Source: Pseudomonas morbosilactucae (GTDB taxonomy: Bacteria; Pseudomonadota; Gammaproteobacteria; Pseudomonadales; Pseudomonadaceae). Taken from it: a stretch of DNA of 62,326 nt. Location: assembly GCF_023241715.1 (NCBI RefSeq), contig NZ_JALQCW010000053.1, forward strand, positions 1-62,326. The letters are read 5' to 3'. Positions 61,970-62,326 of the stretch are shown piece by piece. Made by a program: the position numbers and the translations under genes. The notes under the pieces are model-generated. The model was not told where the DNA came from, did no database searches, and saw only the letters and a program-made list of their open reading frames with translations. Each line of letters begins with the position of its first letter. Position 1 is the stretch's first letter.

Positions 61970-62278
61970 ATGTGCGAGCTGTACGTCAAAGCCGACCCGA
62001 TCCTCTACGAGTCCCGCTCTCGTTCGCTGCGTATCTGTGGAGTGGTCACCACCTTGCGCCTGGAAAACCAGTTCTGGGACATCCTCAGCGAGATCGCCGC
62101 CGTGGACGGCATGACCACCAACCAGTTGATTGCCAAGCTGTATGAAGAGGTCATGGACTACCGCGGTGAAGTGGTGAATTTCGCCTCCTTCCTGCGGGTC
62201 AGTTGCACCCGCTACCTCACCCAACGCCGTACCTGCGCCCCCGACCTCAGCCTGGTCCGCCGCCACACCCCTTCGTAG
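61970..62278 (+). CDS. Ribbon-helix-helix domain protein
   Basis: The 102-residue protein carries a ribbon-helix-helix DNA-binding unit of the RHH_4 type: SLRICGVVTTLRLENQFWDIL, then DGMTTNQLIAKLYEEV. RHH_4 proteins are small putative regulators. CGAGG precedes ATG 61970. It shares an operon with the DJ-1 gene and could regulate it. The stop codon is TAG, placed at the edge of the REP element (CGTAGGAGCCGG), so the repeat touches the gene end. Confidence 0.85.
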   Translation: MCELYVKADPILYESRSRSLRICGVVTTLRLENQFWDILSEIAAVDGMTTNQLIAKLYEEVMDYRGEVVNFASFLRVSCTRYLTQRRTCAPDLSLVRRHTPS

Positions 62279-62300
62279 GAGCCGGCTTGCCGGCGATCCG
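62274..62300. repeat. REP element at the window end
   Basis: CGTAGGAGCCGGCTTGCCGGCGAT is the same REP core as at 91-114. Its partner arm, if present, would lie beyond the window. Confidence 0.75.
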
Positions 62301-62326
62301 GCCCTGAGCCTGGCGCCGCTCTTGGG

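Noticed and set aside
1..62326. CRISPR arrays, tRNA or rRNA genes, insertion sequences, integrases
   Set aside because: I looked for repeat-spacer patterns, tRNA arms, transposase motifs and attachment-like repeats and saw none. The repeats present are REP-type.

Overview
The window is a GC-rich chromosomal segment that reads as Pseudomonas, most likely the P. fluorescens group. The evidence is a complete pca locus of the Pseudomonas type with PcaR boxes, a TtgABC/EmhABC efflux operon with its divergent TetR gene, RapA, the small CcoM subunit of cbb3 oxidase, the OlsBA ornithine-lipid pair, and copies of the Pseudomonas REP sequence (GTAGGAGCCGGCTTGCCGGCGAT) at both edges. Nothing suggests a plasmid, prophage or genomic island.

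Layout. 0-7.4 kb: a large tubulin/FtsZ-like GTPase candidate (minus), a beta-hydroxyacid dehydrogenase, an MHYT-GGDEF-EAL cyclic-di-GMP protein and an MFS transporter. 7.5-13.7 kb: frameshifted rapA, small conserved proteins, ccoM behind an ANR-like box, and the phosphate transporter Pit. 14.2-25.3 kb: the protocatechuate branch of the beta-ketoadipate pathway, pcaR-pcaK-(pcaJ-like remnant)-pcaF-pcaHG-pcaT-pcaB-pcaD-pcaC, followed by an OprD-type porin facing it with its own PcaR-like box. Uptake (porin, PcaK, PcaT), ring cleavage (PcaHG) and the lower steps (B, C, D, F) are all present; the CoA-transferase step (PcaIJ) is missing and only a 3' scrap of one subunit seems to remain. 25.4-32.1 kb: ttgABC with a shared operator and divergent ttgR/emhR. 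32.2-36.5 kb: a DMT exporter, an ArsR-MFS-alkene reductase operon, and AcpH. 36.6-40.7 kb: OlsBA, an acyl-CoA-dehydrogenase-like protein, a serine hydrolase and a small Cys-containing membrane protein. 40.9-44.6 kb: an M20 amidohydrolase, MFS importer and IclR regulator that look like one catabolic unit. 44.6-52 kb: an orphan protein, YceI, a cardiolipin synthase, BglX, LemA and two TPM-domain proteins with a vestige of a third. 52.7-58.8 kb: a six-gene operon with a Liv-type ABC importer and a flavin monooxygenase-like enzyme. 58.9-62.3 kb: a METTL25-like methyltransferase, an EamA exporter, a DJ-1/PfpI protein and a ribbon-helix-helix protein.

Quality note. Five otherwise intact, well-known genes (rapA, pcaF, ttgB, ttgR/emhR and an old-yellow-enzyme gene) each carry one frameshift, and every one is explained by a single missing base, mostly in a GG/CC doublet. 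That pattern looks more like residual sequencing error than biology. These genes are listed over their full spans.

The most interesting candidates are the tubulin-like protein, the PcaR-box network with a possible leader peptide ahead of pcaK and the CoA-transferase remnant ahead of pcaF, the ABC importer plus monooxygenase operon, and the apparent internal deletion of a TPM paralogue after lemA.
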